From positions 44,157-108,156 of the forward strand of contig NZ_CALPCS010000006.1 of the NCBI RefSeq assembly GCF_943193065.1: a stretch of 64,000 bases of DNA, in the 5' to 3' direction. Within the stretch, counting starts at the first letter, position 1. Every line of letters begins with the position of its first letter. The notes under the pieces are model-generated. The model was not told where the DNA came from, ran no database searches, and saw nothing but the letters and a program-made list of their open reading frames with translations. The position numbers and the translations under genes were made by a program. Source of the DNA: Veillonella agrestimuris (lineage in GTDB: Bacteria; Bacillota; Negativicutes; Veillonellales; Veillonellaceae). Below, piece by piece: positions 27,754 through 36,979 of the stretch.

Positions 27754-28728
27754 ATGAAGTTAGTATCAATTGTAATTCCTGTATATAATGTAGCGCCTTA
27801 TTTGCATGAATGTATCGATTCTATTATCAATCAAACATATAGTAATTTAGAAATTATTCTCGTTGATGATGGATCAACGGATGAAAGCGGCTATATTTGT
27901 GATGCATATGCTGCACAGGATCATCGTATACATGTCATTCATCAAGCTAATGGTGGACTTAGTGCAGCTCGTAATACTGGCATTGCAGTAGCTACTGGTG
28001 AGTATATCGGTTTTGTAGATTCTGATGATTTTTTAGATATTAATATGTATAGCACATTAGTGTCTCATTTAGAATCTAATGACCTAGATATTATAGAATG
28101 CAATGCATATCGATATAAAAACAAACATACTATTAAAGCTAGCAAAAATGATGGTCATATAACTATATATGATCACGACGAAGCGTTACAGCTAGCTATG
28201 TATGATGGATTTACAGCGGCTTGGAATAAATTGTATAAACGCAGTATTTTAGGGAACATTCGCTTTCCAGAAGGTAGAAAATTTGAAGATTCAGCTACAT
28301 CCTATTTGATTATTAATAACGCTCAACGAGTAGGTCACATTGATTTGTGTTTATATTATTATAGACTTAATCCTAATTCTATAACACAAACCTCTTTTGA
28401 TGCTAAATCGCGATGGGATTTTGTATTAGGCTATATAGAACGATTAGAATTTGCTACCACACATCAATTACCATATACTTCTGATTGCAACAGTTTATTA
28501 ATGAAAGCCTGCTTATCTTGCTTAACAGCGTATTATGCACAACCAAGTGATACAAATAGACAATATTATGAACAATGCGCAGACTTGATTCGTCAATATA
28601 GAAACAAAGATTCGTATAGTCAATTAAGTGGTAAATATAAGCTATTTCTGTATGCATTCGATCGATTTGACGTAATACATAAAATAGGTGCAACATGTTC
28701 TTACATGGCTAAAAAAATAAAGTCATAA
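27754..28728 (+). CDS. Family 2 glycosyltransferase
   Basis: 324-residue GT-A glycosyltransferase. N-terminal motifs are VSIVIPVYNVAPYL, LVDDGSTDESG and the DxD-type FVDSDDFLD (about 85-93). AAAGGA precedes the ATG at 27754; the longer reading from 27730 has no site. It is cytoplasmic or membrane-associated and likely adds a sugar to the LPS core or polymer made by this cluster. The specific sugar cannot be told. Confidence 0.85.
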   Translation: MKLVSIVIPVYNVAPYLHECIDSIINQTYSNLEIILVDDGSTDESGYICDAYAAQDHRIHVIHQANGGLSAARNTGIAVATGEYIGFVDSDDFLDINMYSTLVSHLESNDLDIIECNAYRYKNKHTIKASKNDGHITIYDHDEALQLAMYDGFTAAWNKLYKRSILGNIRFPEGRKFEDSATSYLIINNAQRVGHIDLCLYYYRLNPNSITQTSFDAKSRWDFVLGYIERLEFATTHQLPYTSDCNSLLMKACLSCLTAYYAQPSDTNRQYYEQCADLIRQYRNKDSYSQLSGKYKLFLYAFDRFDVIHKIGATCSYMAKKIKS

Positions 28729-28748
28729 TAAGAACTAAAGGGGATACA

Positions 28749-29507
28749 ATGGCAACAGTAACAGTTATTATTTTAGCGAAAAACGAAGAACAAAATATTA
28801 AAGACTGCATTGAAACCGTTAGTTTTGCTGACGAAGTATTAGTCATTGATGATTTCAGTACTGATGCAATGCCTGATATTGCTCGTTCTATGGGTGCGCG
28901 CGTGGTACAGCACGCCATGAATGGCGATTGGGGTGGACAACAGACCTTTGGCATTCAAGAGGCGAAATCGAAATGGATCCTCTTCCTCGATGCGGACGAG
29001 CGAATTTCCCCTGAGTTAGGCGAGGAAATTGTACGCGCCGTTCAACAAGATGAACCTAAGGCATATTGGATGCAACGACGCAATAAATTCCATCACAATG
29101 AAGCTACTCACGGTGTATTGCGCCCTGACTATGTGCTTCGTTTAATGCCTGCAGAAGGCAGTTATGTGGAAGGCTATGTACACCCTGCCATCATTACACC
29201 TTATAAAGAAGCTAAATTACAAGGCTCTATGTACCATTATACCTATGATAATTGGCACCAATACTTCAATAAATTCAACAATTACACTACGTTGGCTGCC
29301 GAAAAGTACAAAGATGCTGGTAAATCTTGTTCCTTTGTGAAGGATATTTTAATTCGTCCTAGCTGGGCTTTTTTTAAAGTTTATTTTCTCGATAGAGGAT
29401 TCTTAGACGGTAAAATGGGGTTTATTTTGTCGGTTAACCACTATTTCTATACTATGATTAAATACGTCAAACTCTACTATTTACTAAAATCTAATGGGAA
29501 ACTGTGA
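28749..29507 (+). CDS. Core-type family 2 glycosyltransferase (WaaE/KdtX-like)
   Basis: 252-residue GT2 enzyme of the group that includes WaaE/KdtX inner-core LPS glucosyltransferases. It begins VTVIILAKNEEQNIKDCI, then VLVIDDFSTD and LFLDADERISPEL, and has the typical C-terminal basic helix with WAFFKVYFLDRGFLDG. It starts 20 bases after the previous gene, and its stop lies inside the ribosome-site region of the next gene, so this is an operon. Confidence 0.82.
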   Translation: MATVTVIILAKNEEQNIKDCIETVSFADEVLVIDDFSTDAMPDIARSMGARVVQHAMNGDWGGQQTFGIQEAKSKWILFLDADERISPELGEEIVRAVQQDEPKAYWMQRRNKFHHNEATHGVLRPDYVLRLMPAEGSYVEGYVHPAIITPYKEAKLQGSMYHYTYDNWHQYFNKFNNYTTLAAEKYKDAGKSCSFVKDILIRPSWAFFKVYFLDRGFLDGKMGFILSVNHYFYTMIKYVKLYYLLKSNGKL

Positions 29508-29517
29508 GGTATATCGT

Positions 29518-30666
29518 ATGCGCGTTGCTATTCTTGAAAGTATCATAATGCCTGCCGGTCATGAAGTGGAATTTGATCGTTTACTTATTAACGAGCTGAA
29601 ACGGCAAGGGCACGAACCGATTTTCATGGTTCCCGAAGACTTTACCTTCAAAGTAGATTATGACGTAGATGTGGTGTATCTTGAGGGGGGGCCTGTAGTA
29701 ACCTATGCAGGTGCACCAAAGTGGAAGAAACCGTTTCTCTCTTTATTGCGAGAAAAACGGCGCCGTGCATGGTTTAATTCAGCAGCAAAACTTATAAAAG
29801 AACATCATGTTGATGCCCTTATCATTCCTACAGCTACGTATCGCTATGTAAAAGCTTTATTAGATACATCTCTTAAAGATGCAGATGTGCCAGTTCATCT
29901 TATATTCCATGGGATTGGTTCTGGTGAGTTAGAACGCTTCTTAAAACAGGCTTTCAAAGCTAAACCATATCCTAATGTATTTTTAGATGTCATTACATTG
30001 CGGGATGATATGTTGCGTCGGAATTTGCCTCGTGTATATCCGTTAGTGCCACCTGTATTTACGCCATCTACAGGAGAGCAACCAAAGTTTATTACGCATC
30101 AGCCTTTGCGATTAGGTTTTTTTGGACAATTTAGAAAAGAGAAAAACATCATTCCTTTGCTGGAGGCTTTCAAAGGTGCGCAGTTTAATGGACCTGTAGA
30201 GTTACTCGTTCAAGGGGCTACGGTGACACTGGAAGATGGAGAATTATTTGAAAGCATTGCTAGAGAGTATAGTCAGGTACCTAATATTTCGTTTCTTCAT
30301 GCTAGCTTAATTGGTGAACAATGGGAGCGAGCATTGCTCGATATAGATGCTATTCTTATGCCATACGGTGCTGAACGCTATCGCTATCATTGGAGCGCTA
30401 TGTTGTATACGGCCATAGGTTTTTATAAACCAGTGTTAGTATCTCCTGAAATTAATCCCGAGGTATTAACCACCTATCATATTGGTGAAGTGGTAGATAT
30501 TCAGTCTGTTGATACGATTCGAAATGGATTAGAATCATTTGTCAATCAATTGATTGATAATCCATCTGTGTATCGAGAAGGATTACAACAAGCCAATGAA
30601 GAGTATAGCCATTATGGGTTAATTAGAGGTATCCTAAGAGGTATGAATTCCCAAAATACCATTTAG
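29518..30666 (+). CDS. GT-B glycosyltransferase
   Basis: 382-residue protein with two Rossmann-like halves typical of GT-B transferases. The donor-binding half starts at LRLGFFGQFRKEKNIIPLLEAF (about 195-215), and later has APYGAERYRYHWSAMLY-like and SPEINPEVL segments. The start at 29518 follows GTGAGG, which overlaps the stop of the upstream gene. It is part of the core/LPS operon. Sugar specificity unknown. Confidence 0.75.
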   Translation: MRVAILESIIMPAGHEVEFDRLLINELKRQGHEPIFMVPEDFTFKVDYDVDVVYLEGGPVVTYAGAPKWKKPFLSLLREKRRRAWFNSAAKLIKEHHVDALIIPTATYRYVKALLDTSLKDADVPVHLIFHGIGSGELERFLKQAFKAKPYPNVFLDVITLRDDMLRRNLPRVYPLVPPVFTPSTGEQPKFITHQPLRLGFFGQFRKEKNIIPLLEAFKGAQFNGPVELLVQGATVTLEDGELFESIAREYSQVPNISFLHASLIGEQWERALLDIDAILMPYGAERYRYHWSAMLYTAIGFYKPVLVSPEINPEVLTTYHIGEVVDIQSVDTIRNGLESFVNQLIDNPSVYREGLQQANEEYSHYGLIRGILRGMNSQNTI

Positions 30667-30729
30667 TATTGTGGGAGTGTCTGTGAATCACTATTGTAAG
30701 AGGCATAACATAATTACTAAGGAGAGTAT

Positions 30730-31677
30730 ATGTTTCAATATATGAAAGATCAGTGGGCCAATGGGCGCGCTATTTACGGCTATAAGTCGTGGCGTGAAAC
30801 ACGGCGCACTACATTGCATTTTTTGCGTACTCTATTCCACAAACGGGAAGTAATGGAATATAAAGCTTTTTTTGAAAGCTACAAACCTGATATGCATATA
30901 TTAGATAAACAGGAGGGGTTATACGAATTATTAAGTCGTATCTTTTTATTTAAAGAATCGACATTGCGTGAGCGCATTGATGCGGTTATCAATCATTTTA
31001 CTGCTCTTGAAACAGTATTTACAGACGAAACGATTGCTATGTTATACAATCCAGAGGAATTAAAACCACAAGGGTTAGAACAAGGTATTCTTCTGTGGTC
31101 CGACAAAGAATTGAACATGAAAGCGCATCTTAATTTTATGACCGGTCAACGAAAAGAAGGTTTAATGACTATTCTCTTAACTCTTGGCGATGAAGGGGTA
31201 TACCATGCGAATATTCGTCTAGGTAAAGGTTTGAATGGTGAAAGAGCCCTTTGGATTGGCACTATTCAAGGTTATAAAGACGGTTTAGATAACGCAAAAC
31301 ATATTACAAAACAAATGCATGGCTATCGGCCGAAAAACTTTATTATCTTCTTAATTCGTGCCTTGGCTAAGGCTTGTAGAGTAGATAGTATGTATGCTGT
31401 ATCAGATGAAGGATTTTATGCCAATACTCACATGGTGCGGGGACATAGAGCGAAGGTGGCAGAGCTAGACCCGTTATGGAAAGACATTGGTGGGACTGTT
31501 ACAAGCGACGATCGATTCTATATGATTCCTTTAGAAGAATATCGGAAACCGTTAGAAGATATAAAATCACAAAAACGGAGTCAATATAGAAAACGGTACG
31601 AATTGTTGGATAAATATGAGCAGGAGATTGAGGAGAATTTGAAATCGTATTTAAAAATTCATAGATACGATAGTTAG
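30730..31677 (+). CDS. VirK/YbjX family (DUF535) protein
   Basis: 315-residue protein of the VirK/YbjX family, which in enterobacteria affects LPS acylation state and peptide resistance; the molecular role is not settled. Family patterns include GILLWSDKELNMKAHLNFMTGQRKEG and YAVSDEGFYA. No signal peptide is seen. AAGGAGAG lies upstream. Placement between a glycosyltransferase and a ligase-like gene supports an LPS link. Confidence 0.82.
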   Translation: MFQYMKDQWANGRAIYGYKSWRETRRTTLHFLRTLFHKREVMEYKAFFESYKPDMHILDKQEGLYELLSRIFLFKESTLRERIDAVINHFTALETVFTDETIAMLYNPEELKPQGLEQGILLWSDKELNMKAHLNFMTGQRKEGLMTILLTLGDEGVYHANIRLGKGLNGERALWIGTIQGYKDGLDNAKHITKQMHGYRPKNFIIFLIRALAKACRVDSMYAVSDEGFYANTHMVRGHRAKVAELDPLWKDIGGTVTSDDRFYMIPLEEYRKPLEDIKSQKRSQYRKRYELLDKYEQEIEENLKSYLKIHRYDS

Positions 31678-31696
31678 TACATAGGATGAGCAAATA

Positions 31697-32914
31697 ATGG
31701 ATGTAAAAAAGTATATAACCTGGGAAATTTGCATTGCTATTTGTATTACCTTAATGGCTTGTATTACGCGTTTATCTATGGCTTTGGGACAAGTGTTTTA
31801 TGGCGTTGCTATTTTATTAACTATTTTTTATATGTATAAACAACGAACACAATTGCAGGTGCCATCTTTTTTTAAAAGCTATAGCATAGCCTATGTATTA
31901 ATGCTATTTTCTTTATTGCCAGCAGCGCTATTAACAGGAGCTCCTGTAACAGGATTTATGGAGTTTGTTAATGTGTGGATATGGCGCGTACTACCTTTCT
32001 TTATAATTGCTATTGTATTGCGTGATGAGCATATTATATATAAAATGCTGGCTGGTTTTTTCGTTGTTTTTGGTATCGATAATGTAGTGGCTTTTATACA
32101 GCCTCTCATTCAATATACTGGGGTAGGAGAAGATAATCGAGGCTGGGGATTTGGTAGTAGTACCCTTACCATTGCAGGGATTATGGTTATGGTAGTGCCT
32201 GTACTAGTAGTTACGTTTTTAGACAATAAGTACCCTAAGTATTTGCGCAATAGTGCATTATTTTGTTTAGTTTGTACTTTTTTTGGTATGTATGGAAATA
32301 AGAGTAGGGCTGCATGGTTAATTAACTTTATTACTATGCCTTTAGTAGCTCTGAAATATATAATGAAAAGTTGGAAGGCTATAGCTATTATAGTTTTAAT
32401 TGTATTGGCTATTGTTGGATTATCTTTGCAACCAGCAAAAGAACAACGATTTACTACATTATTTGATTTTGATTCTGATGGATCTAATTTAGGACGTTTA
32501 TATGTTGCTACTAGTGCTTTAGAGATGTTTGAGGACCACCCTTTTACAGGTGTGGGTATTGGACAATGGAGAAATGTTTATGAAAATGGGTATAGATTAC
32601 CTGAAGAAACACAGCATTTATACCATGCACACAATAATTTTCTTCAATTGTTAAGCGAAACAGGTATTATAGGTACATTAGGCGTTACTTTATGTTTCTT
32701 ATTTATATTTTGTGATATCTTTAGACGATGGCGCATAACTAAAAATCCATCTTATTTAAGTACGTTATTTGTTATTGCTGGGTATATTTTTGTTTTTGGA
32801 CAAGCTGAATATACCTTAGATAATTCTTCTGGAATGCGTATACTTTGGTTTTTAGCAGGATCGTTATTAATGCTAGGAGAGAAAGATTACAGTAAAACTT
32901 TAACATCTAAATAA
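31697..32914 (+). CDS. O-antigen ligase/polymerase family membrane protein
   Basis: 405-residue protein with about 10-12 membrane helices and the Wzy_C/WaaL-type periplasmic loop motif AHNNFLQLLSETGIIG (about residues 313-328), preceded by GVGIGQW. Its place at the end of the core-type operon suggests it is the ligase that joins polymer to lipid A-core (WaaL). The other such protein at 40844 then fits the polymerase. This division is inference. A terminator follows at 32950. Confidence 0.78.
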   Translation: MDVKKYITWEICIAICITLMACITRLSMALGQVFYGVAILLTIFYMYKQRTQLQVPSFFKSYSIAYVLMLFSLLPAALLTGAPVTGFMEFVNVWIWRVLPFFIIAIVLRDEHIIYKMLAGFFVVFGIDNVVAFIQPLIQYTGVGEDNRGWGFGSSTLTIAGIMVMVVPVLVVTFLDNKYPKYLRNSALFCLVCTFFGMYGNKSRAAWLINFITMPLVALKYIMKSWKAIAIIVLIVLAIVGLSLQPAKEQRFTTLFDFDSDGSNLGRLYVATSALEMFEDHPFTGVGIGQWRNVYENGYRLPEETQHLYHAHNNFLQLLSETGIIGTLGVTLCFLFIFCDIFRRWRITKNPSYLSTLFVIAGYIFVFGQAEYTLDNSSGMRILWFLAGSLLMLGEKDYSKTLTSK

Positions 32915-32949
32915 TAATAGGTGTTTTGATAATAGTTACATGTAAATAA

Positions 32950-32995
32950 AAAAGACCACTGTACATTCAGAAAACCGAATGTACAGTGGTCTTTT
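32950..32995. terminator. Bidirectional terminator
   Basis: A 19-bp inverted repeat (32950-32968 with 32977-32995) has an 8-base loop and A/T tracts on both sides. It lies between the rightward ligase-like gene and the leftward small gene at 33008-33220, and should end both. Confidence 0.88.
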
Positions 32996-33007
32996 GTTTT
33001 GCATTTA

Positions 33008-33220
33008 TTACGGCCGACAAACATTACAAGGCACATACCCTGCATTAACAGCTTCTTGGCGAGTATCAAAATGAACTCTATGGTGATTGGCTATACGTGA
33101 TTCATGATGACAACTTTCACGATGAAATTTATAGGTATTAGAATTGCCTGTATAGGCTAATATTTGAGCGCATATACTGAAGATCATTAATGCTAATAAT
33201 AAAACTTTTTTTGCTAACAT
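33008..33220 (-). CDS. Small secreted protein with Ada-like zinc-binding motif
   Basis: 70-residue protein with a signal peptide (MLAKKVLLLALMIFSICAQILAY), then KFHRESCHH...NHHRVHFDTRQEAVNAGYVPCNVC. This is the cysteine pattern of the Ada-type metal-binding repeat (C, then GYxPCxxC), known from nuclease and uncharacterised secreted proteins. AAGGAG sets the start at 33220; the upstream 32 residues of the open frame have no site. It is orientated against the neighbouring glycan genes. Function unknown. Confidence 0.65.
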   Translation of the reverse strand: MLAKKVLLLALMIFSICAQILAYTGNSNTYKFHRESCHHESRIANHHRVHFDTRQEAVNAGYVPCNVCRP

Positions 33221-33472
33221 AACTAAACTCCTTGCTATACAAACTATATAACGTTCTTCGTGGAGAAGAAAACAAATTATTATATATAGTAAATTATATT
33301 TTATTGTTTTTTGCAATAGATTTATAGTGAAATGCAGATTAAATTATGTGGAATCCGTTTTTCATTATCATTTTCAGTAAATCTAGTTTATAATAGATAT
33401 AATGGGAGTTGTATGTGCATTTATTACTATCATGCAAATCATATAATAAAGGTAATATACAAGGGGTCAGTT

Positions 33473-34906
33473 ATGAATTTATATAAAAAGCAAAAATTAA
33501 CTATGCCGCTCATTCACTTGATGACTGTTGGCATTGATTATATATCCGTTGTATTGGGGTTAATGGCGGCGTATCATTCACGAATCGCTTTGTCATTTAT
33601 TCCAGTGAGTGCTAATTTTGAATTGGAAAGCATTTACACCTTTTTCATTGTGCCCATCGTATTCATTGCTACGTTATTCATAAATGAAGCGTATAATATC
33701 GATATGCCCTATTGGGACAAGATTAAACATATTTTCCGAAGCATTACCATCGGTGTAGTGGTGTCCATAGTCCTTATGTATGCGGGGCACGTGACAAACG
33801 AAGTATCCCGTTTATTCGTAGGGTTTACGTATATCTTTATTTTATTATTTACCATTATTTTCAGGTTCATTGCCTATAAAATCTTGAATAAAATGGGCGT
33901 GTTGCAAATTCCATATGTATTGATTGGGGCTGGAAAAACAGCGGAGTTAGTGAATCGATCCATCAATCGCATGCCTATACCGTATTTTAAAATCATTGGC
34001 TATGTGGATGATAATCCTAAATCTGAAAGTATCGCTACAGAATATCCCTATCTAGGCAAGTTTGATGATATAGAGAAGGTCATTGAAGAAACAGGGGTGC
34101 AGCACGTATTGGTGTGCGCACCAGGTATGGAATCTAAGAAATTAGTTAGCTTAATCAATAAACTACAATTAATGGTCCGTCGTGTAGCATTTGTACTAGA
34201 ACTATTTGGCTTGCCAGCTAGCAATATTAGTGCTCGCGGTTTAATGGAAGAACAAGCTATCGTTATCCGTGTTCATAATAATTTGGCTCGTAGATCCAAT
34301 CGTTTCTTAAAACGATTATTTGATATTATGGCGACCCTTATAGGAGGGATTTTTATTTTACCTATCGTAGGTATTATAGCTCTGTTAATTTATTTGGATT
34401 CGCCAGGACCAATCGTATTTGGTCATAAACGAGTAGGACAACATGGTAAAGAGTTCCCTTGTTACAAATTCCGTTCCATGATTCCAAATGCCCAAGAATT
34501 CTTAGAAGAGTACTTGAAAAATAATCCTGAAGCACGGGAAGAGTGGGAACGTGATTTTAAATTGAAAGACGACCCTCGTGTAACGAAAATTGGAAAATTC
34601 TTAAGAAAAACGAGCCTCGATGAATTGCCACAATTGTGGAACGTTTTAATGGGTGATATGAGCCTTGTAGGCCCTAGACCAATTGTACGTGCCGAAGTAG
34701 AAAAATATGGTGATTATATCAATGATTTCTACTTAGTACCACCAGGCATTACCGGCGTATGGCAAGTATCTGGTCGTAGCGATACAACCTACGAAGAACG
34801 TGTCCTTATGGATTCTTGGTACGTACACAACTGGTCCGTGTGGATTGATATTGTGTATTTAGTGAAAACGGTTATGGCTGTTATAAAATCTAAAGGTGCT
34901 TATTAA
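33473..34906 (+). CDS. Undecaprenyl-phosphate sugar phosphotransferase (WbaP-like)
   Basis: 477-residue initiating enzyme of repeat-unit synthesis: it transfers a sugar-phosphate, probably galactose-1-phosphate, to undecaprenyl phosphate. About five N-terminal helices are followed by a nucleotide-binding-like middle (YVLIGAGKTAELV) and the catalytic bacterial sugar transferase domain (RLFDIMATLIGG..., YKFRSM, KTSLDELPQLWNVLMGDMS, GPRP). The start at 33473 has AAGGGGTC. It heads the second, polymer-making operon, followed by glf. Confidence 0.9.
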   Translation: MNLYKKQKLTMPLIHLMTVGIDYISVVLGLMAAYHSRIALSFIPVSANFELESIYTFFIVPIVFIATLFINEAYNIDMPYWDKIKHIFRSITIGVVVSIVLMYAGHVTNEVSRLFVGFTYIFILLFTIIFRFIAYKILNKMGVLQIPYVLIGAGKTAELVNRSINRMPIPYFKIIGYVDDNPKSESIATEYPYLGKFDDIEKVIEETGVQHVLVCAPGMESKKLVSLINKLQLMVRRVAFVLELFGLPASNISARGLMEEQAIVIRVHNNLARRSNRFLKRLFDIMATLIGGIFILPIVGIIALLIYLDSPGPIVFGHKRVGQHGKEFPCYKFRSMIPNAQEFLEEYLKNNPEAREEWERDFKLKDDPRVTKIGKFLRKTSLDELPQLWNVLMGDMSLVGPRPIVRAEVEKYGDYINDFYLVPPGITGVWQVSGRSDTTYEERVLMDSWYVHNWSVWIDIVYLVKTVMAVIKSKGAY

Positions 34907-34929
34907 TAGTTTAGTAAGGAGATTCAAAT

Positions 34930-36030
34930 ATGAATACAACATATGATTATTTAGTAGTTGGTGCCGGCCCTTTTGGCGCGGTATTTGCTCACGAAGCACA
35001 TAAACGAGGCAAATCGGTTCTTGTTATTGATCGTCGGAACCACATTGCAGGTAATTTGTACTGTGAAAGCAAAGATGGTATCAACATTCATGTCTATGGT
35101 GCTCATATTTTCCATACATCTATGAAACACGTATGGGATTATGTGAACCAATTTGCTGAGTTTAATCACTATGTAAACAGCCCTGTAGCTAACTATAAAG
35201 GTGAAATGTACAATTTGCCTTTTAATATGAATACATTTTCTAAAATGTGGAATATTCGTACTCCTCAAGAGGCAGAGGCTATTATTACGGAACAACGGAA
35301 AGCCATTACAGGGGAGCCTAAAAACCTAGAAGAACAGGCTATTAGCCTTGTTGGTACAGATATTTACGAAAAACTTATCAAAGGTTATACAGAAAAACAA
35401 TGGGGCCGCAAATGTACAGAATTGCCAGCTTTCATTATTAAACGATTACCAGTTCGCTATACTTATGATAATAACTATTTCAATGATCGCTACCAAGGCA
35501 TTCCAATCGGTGGCTATACAAAGCTCATCGAAAATATGCTAAAAGATATTGAAGTGCGTTTAGGTGTGGATTTCTTAGAGCATCGTGATGAGTACAGTGC
35601 GATGGCTAAGAAAATTATCTATACTGGTCCTATTGATGAATATTTTGGCTATTCCGAAGGGACATTGGAATATCGCGGATTACATTTTGAAACGGAACGA
35701 TTGGAAGAAGAGAATCACCAAGGTGTAGCCGTTGTGAATTATACGGAAGGTGATATTCCGTACACTCGTATCATTGAACATAAACACTTTGAATTCGGCA
35801 CGCAGCCTGTGACGTATGTGACGAAAGAATATCCGCGGGACTGGAAGCTCGGAGAAGAAGCGTACTATCCCGTGAACGATGTGAAAAACCTCGATCTCTA
35901 CGCTAAATATGTAGAATTAGCGAAGCAAGAAGAAAACATCATCTTCGGCGGTCGCTTAGGAGAATACAAATATTACGATATGGATAAAGTCATTGCTAGT
36001 GCTTTGAATTTAGTAGAACAAGAACTGTAA
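34930..36030 (+). CDS. glf: UDP-galactopyranose mutase
   Basis: 366-residue FAD enzyme that converts UDP-galactopyranose to UDP-galactofuranose. The FAD site YLVVGAGPFGAVFAHEA is at the N-terminus, and family segments such as HIFHTSMKHVWDYVNQF and GYTEKQWGRKCTELP are clear. AAGGAG lies upstream. It shows that the polymer of this locus likely contains galactofuranose, fitting the GlfT-like transferase that follows. Confidence 0.95.
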   Translation: MNTTYDYLVVGAGPFGAVFAHEAHKRGKSVLVIDRRNHIAGNLYCESKDGINIHVYGAHIFHTSMKHVWDYVNQFAEFNHYVNSPVANYKGEMYNLPFNMNTFSKMWNIRTPQEAEAIITEQRKAITGEPKNLEEQAISLVGTDIYEKLIKGYTEKQWGRKCTELPAFIIKRLPVRYTYDNNYFNDRYQGIPIGGYTKLIENMLKDIEVRLGVDFLEHRDEYSAMAKKIIYTGPIDEYFGYSEGTLEYRGLHFETERLEEENHQGVAVVNYTEGDIPYTRIIEHKHFEFGTQPVTYVTKEYPRDWKLGEEAYYPVNDVKNLDLYAKYVELAKQEENIIFGGRLGEYKYYDMDKVIASALNLVEQEL

Positions 36031-36074
36031 TATTATATTGTAAAATTAGGTTTATTAAAAAATAGGAGTTACAT

Positions 36075-36977
36075 ATGAGTGATACTATTGCTGCAATAGT
36101 AGTTACATACAATCGGAAACAATTATTATTAGAAAATGTTAACGCTCTTTTACAGCAAACAATAAAAGATAAAGTTACTATTGTTATTATTGATAATAAT
36201 AGTACGGATGGCACTCATGAAAGTTTAATGCCATTTATTGAAAATCAATCGATCACTTATATCAATACAGGCGAAAATTTAGGTGGTGCTGGTGGCTTCC
36301 AATTTGGTATGAAGTATGCAGTAGAGCAAGGCTTTGATTTTGTCTGGATTATGGATGATGATTGCATCCCTCAAAATACTAGTGCAGAGGAATTATTAAA
36401 GGCTTATCATTCCGTAAATGGGAAATGTGGATTCTTATCTAGTAAAGTTTTATGGAAAGATAAATCAATTTGTACGATGAATGTACCTCGTGCCACAATG
36501 TATAAGAATGTCACTGATTTTGATAGTCCTATGGTGCCATGTGTAATGGCATCATTTGTCTCCTTTTTCGTATCAAGTGACGTTGTTAAAGAAGTTGGAT
36601 TACCAATTAAAGAATTCTATATATGGACAGATGATTGGGAATATACACGACGTATATCCTTGAAATATCCTTGTTATCTTGTAAATAATAGTGTCGTTAT
36701 TCATAAATCGAATAGTAATATTGGTGCTAATATAGCTTCTGAAGCTGAAGATCGGTTAGACCGATATAAATATTTATATAGAAATGATGTCTATTTATAC
36801 CGTAGAGAAGGTATTTCAGGATTTGCCTATGAATGTGCTAGACTTTTATATCATTCATTCTTAGTACTAAAATCAAGTGCATCTAGAAAAGCATTCCGAT
36901 TGCGTACTATATGGGCATCTACTTTAGAGGGATTATCTTTTAATCCACCTATTGAATATGTCAAAACTAAGGATTAA
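36075..36977 (+). CDS. GT2 glycosyltransferase (galactofuranosyl/rhamnosyl type)
   Basis: 300-residue GT-A enzyme with IAAIVVTYNRKQLL, IDNNSTDGTHE, the sequence ENLGGAGGFQFGM and the acidic motif WIMDDDC. These match the group containing galactofuranosyl- and rhamnosyltransferases (GlfT1-like). It lies immediately downstream of glf, which supports galactofuranose as donor. AGGAG site upstream. Confidence 0.82.
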   Translation: MSDTIAAIVVTYNRKQLLLENVNALLQQTIKDKVTIVIIDNNSTDGTHESLMPFIENQSITYINTGENLGGAGGFQFGMKYAVEQGFDFVWIMDDDCIPQNTSAEELLKAYHSVNGKCGFLSSKVLWKDKSICTMNVPRATMYKNVTDFDSPMVPCVMASFVSFFVSSDVVKEVGLPIKEFYIWTDDWEYTRRISLKYPCYLVNNSVVIHKSNSNIGANIASEAEDRLDRYKYLYRNDVYLYRREGISGFAYECARLLYHSFLVLKSSASRKAFRLRTIWASTLEGLSFNPPIEYVKTKD

Positions 36978-36979
36978 TA

